Shown one piece after another: positions 47,423 to 49,405 of a stretch of 49,405 nucleotides of DNA. The stretch is from Salinisphaera sp. Q1T1-3. Lineage in GTDB: Bacteria > Pseudomonadota > Gammaproteobacteria > Nevskiales > Salinisphaeraceae. The position numbers and the translations under genes are program-made. The notes under the pieces are model-generated. The model saw only the letters and a list, made by a program, of their open reading frames with translations, was not told the origin of the DNA and made no database searches. Location of the stretch: contig NZ_QZWD01000022.1 of the NCBI RefSeq assembly GCF_003602005.1, positions 1 to 49,405 of the forward strand, in the 5' to 3' direction. The stretch's first letter is position 1; the number at the start of each line of letters is the position of its first letter.

Positions 47423-48973
47423 ATGGCGACAGGGAGAAAGCGGCGCATCGGGCTGATGACGGCCGTGGTGGCGAGTGCGAGTGTCTACGTCCCGGCGGCG
47501 TTCGCCCAGACCGCGCCGAGCAACGCCGATCTGGCGCGTTTGGTACGACAGCAGGCCGCACAGATCGAGCGACTGAATGCCCGTATCGACCAGTTGGAAC
47601 AGGATCGGCACGACGGGCAGGCGCAGGCTTCCAGCCAGACGGCGCGCACGGCCTCGTCGGGCGACAAGTCGCCGCGCCAGAGCGAGTCGGGCACGCCGGG
47701 CGGTGAGGCAGCCGAACAGGCCGTGGCCGGCCGATCGGCGGATCAAAGGCCCGGTAGTTCGTTATCCGAGCGGATCGCGCGGCTCGAAGAGAGTGACGTC
47801 AAGGTCGACTGGTCGGATGGCGCCCCCGAATTCTCCAGCCCGAACGGCGCCTTCACCTTCGGCATCGGCGGACGCATCCAGTACGACTTCTCGTCGACCT
47901 TCAACTCGCGCTACGACGGCCAGGATCGTTATGCCGACAGTGACTCGCGCAACATTACCGGCTCGGAGTTCCGTCGCGTGCGTCTGGATGCACACGGCAA
48001 GCTGAACAACTGGGTGTTGTACAAGCTCGAGCTGGATTTCGCCGACAACCAGGTTGGACTGCGTGATGCCTATCTGGCCGCCGAAAAAGATTTCGCGCTC
48101 GGCAACGGCGTGGTCTATCTCGGCAGCAAGTTTGCCGATCGCAGTCTGGATGGCCGAGCCTCGTCGAAATGGACATGGTTTACCGAACGCAACACGGTCG
48201 CCAACGGTATTGCGCCGCAGCCGGGGGCCTACCTGACCGGTATCACCGGCGAGTTCTACGGCAACAACAACTGGCATGCCTCGCTCGGCGTGAACAAGGG
48301 CTCGAATACCGGCGACAACACCGAGAGCAACAACTTCACGGTGCTCTCGCGCGCGCACTGGGATCCGATCGCCACCGATCGCTACATCCTGCACGTCGGG
48401 GCGAATGGCTTCTACGAGAACTTCGAGGGTGATCAGGCCACGGCGCCGAGCGTGACGATCGGCGGCCATTACAACGACAACCTGCGCGTGCGCAGCGCGG
48501 CCATCGATGCCAGTACCAGCACGGCCTATGGTCTGGAGCTGGCCGGTCTGGCGGGTCCGTTCGCCGCCGGCGCCGAGTACGGGCATCGGCGGATCAAGGG
48601 GCGCTTCAATACCGATAATACCGATTACGACGCCTATTCGGCACAGGTCGGCTATGCGCTGACCGGCGAGCGGTTCGGGTACTCGACCAAGCAGGGTGTC
48701 TGGACACGGCCGGAGATCCTGCATCCGGTGACCGAGGGCGGTATCGGCGACTGGGAGCTCGTGGCGCGCTACGAAGCGATCGATTTCGAGAACAGCAATG
48801 CGTTCGTCGGCGGCACCGGCCATGGCACCTCGATCGGTCTGAACTGGTACCTGAACAAATTCACACGGATGTTGTTCGACTACACGGACTGGCGTACGAA
48901 CAATCGGAGCGGAAGCTACGCGCTGCCCGACGACGGCCAGAGCATCAACGCACGGGCGCAGGTGGTTTTCTAG
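47423..48973 (+). CDS. OprP/OprO-family phosphate-selective porin-like protein
   Basis: A 516-residue outer-membrane protein. A signal peptide (hydrophobic residues 9-27, cleavage near AFA-Q at 26-29) is followed by a coiled-coil segment (LVRQQAAQIERLNARIDQLE), a Ser/Gly/Gln-rich linker (about 70-115) and a beta-barrel with FGIGGRIQYDF, the RRVRLDAHGKL segment and WTWFTERNTVANGIAP. It ends in phenylalanine (RAQVVF), as expected for BAM insertion. The phosphate-type family call is firm; true anion specificity is unknown. Its TAG stop is the left CTAG of R8. Confidence 0.88.
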   Translation: MATGRKRRIGLMTAVVASASVYVPAAFAQTAPSNADLARLVRQQAAQIERLNARIDQLEQDRHDGQAQASSQTARTASSGDKSPRQSESGTPGGEAAEQAVAGRSADQRPGSSLSERIARLEESDVKVDWSDGAPEFSSPNGAFTFGIGGRIQYDFSSTFNSRYDGQDRYADSDSRNITGSEFRRVRLDAHGKLNNWVLYKLELDFADNQVGLRDAYLAAEKDFALGNGVVYLGSKFADRSLDGRASSKWTWFTERNTVANGIAPQPGAYLTGITGEFYGNNNWHASLGVNKGSNTGDNTESNNFTVLSRAHWDPIATDRYILHVGANGFYENFEGDQATAPSVTIGGHYNDNLRVRSAAIDASTSTAYGLELAGLAGPFAAGAEYGHRRIKGRFNTDNTDYDAYSAQVGYALTGERFGYSTKQGVWTRPEILHPVTEGGIGDWELVARYEAIDFENSNAFVGGTGHGTSIGLNWYLNKFTRMLFDYTDWRTNNRSGSYALPDDGQSINARAQVVF

Positions 48974-49283
48974 GGCCTGTTGATGTGTCGTGCGAGTCCG
49001 CGCCAAGCGCGCCCTGAAATTGACGATGGGCGGCAAGACGAGGCGTAGCAGGCATAGCGTGTCATTCTGCGCCAGCGTGCTGGAACGCTGTATTGCCGTC
49101 GTGTTTTTGATTTTGGGGCGCTTGTCCCTTCGGGTTGGGCCGCCCATGAAAAATCGACGATGGGCGCCCGGCGGCGTTGCCAGTCTGGATTGTGGCACGC
49201 TACGATCGGCGACTCGCGCCTTGCCGGACACACGGCGGTCTCTCGACGAAAAGGCGCTCGCACGAAACATCAACAGGCCCTAG
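48970..49283. repeat. R8: CTAG-bounded inverted-repeat element, long type A
   Basis: 314 bp with left end CTAGGGCCTGTTGATGTGTC and right end CACGAAACATCAACAGGCCC followed by TAG. It carries the core TGTCCCTTCGGGTTGGGCC (49123-49141) and the block GAAAAATCGACGATGGGCG, which with upstream GCCGCCCAT makes an internal hairpin. It overlaps the porin stop codon on the left and the stop codon of an IS481-family transposase on the right. Confidence 0.9.
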
Positions 49284-49405
49284 GTGTGTAAACCCACCAC
49301 ATTGTTCACGGATAAGCCCAGCCGGCTGATCGGCGGTTGATGGTTCAGGCTGGCATGCGGCCGGTGCCAGTTGTAGTCATGCAGCCAGTACGGCAGATAG
49401 TTCGC
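49279..49405 (-). mobile_element. end of an IS481-family insertion sequence (cut by window edge)
   Basis: An IS end beginning TGTGTAAACCCACC at 49285 follows the hexamer CCTAGG (49279-49284). CCTAGG fits NCTAGN, the 6-bp target described for IS481, so the element appears to have inserted into the terminal CTAG of R8. Only the transposase 3' end of the element is in the window. Confidence 0.65.
49280..49405 (-). CDS. IS481-family transposase, C-terminal fragment
   Basis: The last 41 residues of an integrase-fold transposase: WLHDYNWHRPHASLNHQPP followed by ISRLGLSVNNV, the usual C-terminus of IS481-family proteins. The last codons cross the IS end and the TAG stop at 49280-49282 is part of the CTAG target shared with R8. 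The N-terminal part, including the catalytic core, lies outside the window. Confidence 0.8.
   Translation of the reverse strand, partial: ANYLPYWLHDYNWHRPHASLNHQPPISRLGLSVNNVVGLHT

Overview
The window is GC-rich, gene-dense chromosomal DNA that looks gammaproteobacterial. Supporting signs are a fused nuoCD inside a complete nuoA-N operon, and the presence of SoxR with its four cluster cysteines, exonuclease I (SbcB), YheS, RhlE, YceH and YghU. A Salinisphaera-like organism would fit, but that is inference and no marker here fixes the genus. I see no rRNA, tRNA or CRISPR array.

Layout. Positions 1-127 are the right end of an IS3-family element abutting a TIGR01777-family epimerase, followed by a GlcD-type FAD oxidoreductase. 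A bidirectional terminator separates them from the respiratory complex I operon (2588-17342, minus strand; A, B, CD, E-N, all subunits intact). A divergent region with a Fur-like palindrome leads to an Aquifex-type aconitase and a PmtA-like methyltransferase. From 21.5 to 30.7 kb there is a stress and metabolism stretch: AEC transporter, ABM/heme-oxygenase-like monooxygenase, exported ATP-dependent DNA ligase, Mn-type superoxide dismutase, FMN reductase, SoxR, a polysaccharide deacetylase-like enzyme, MsrB-MsrA, a proline racemase homologue and a quinone-oxidoreductase-like enzyme. Two SoxR-box-like sites, before sodA and between soxR and the FMN reductase gene, suggest a local SoxR regulon. 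From 31 to 43 kb come a small exported repeat protein, a plant DVR-like reductase, a dynamin-like GTPase, a small lipoprotein-like protein, YghU, a 6-phosphogluconate dehydrogenase, a DUF3429 protein, a large uncharacterised protein with a possible Cys-His-Asn hydrolase C-terminus, a TauE/SafE exporter, YceH and SbcB. The right end has YheS, RhlE, MoaB, an OprP-type porin and a truncated IS481-family element.

The most unusual signal is a family of at least eight dispersed, non-coding, inverted-repeat elements (66 to about 316 bp) bounded by CTAG or a one- or two-base variant. I label them R1 to R8: 20355-20594, 21094-21365, 30673-30988, 36818-37063, 39736-39913, 41631-41704, 45107-45172 and 48970-49283. 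They share terminal repeats beginning GGGCCTGTTGATGTTTCGTG (type A) or GGGCGTGTCGTCACGAGA (type B), and the long type A copies share an internal core. Five copies end exactly in the amber stop codon of a host gene (methyltransferase, DUF3429 protein, SbcB, RhlE, porin). R2 splits a small gene two codons after its start, and removing 268 bp restores a 95-codon frame. An IS481-family element has inserted into the terminal CTAG of R8. The family behaves like a MITE or palindromic element with CTAG targets that can supply stop codons and replace 3' UTRs and terminators. No mobilising transposase for it is visible in this window.
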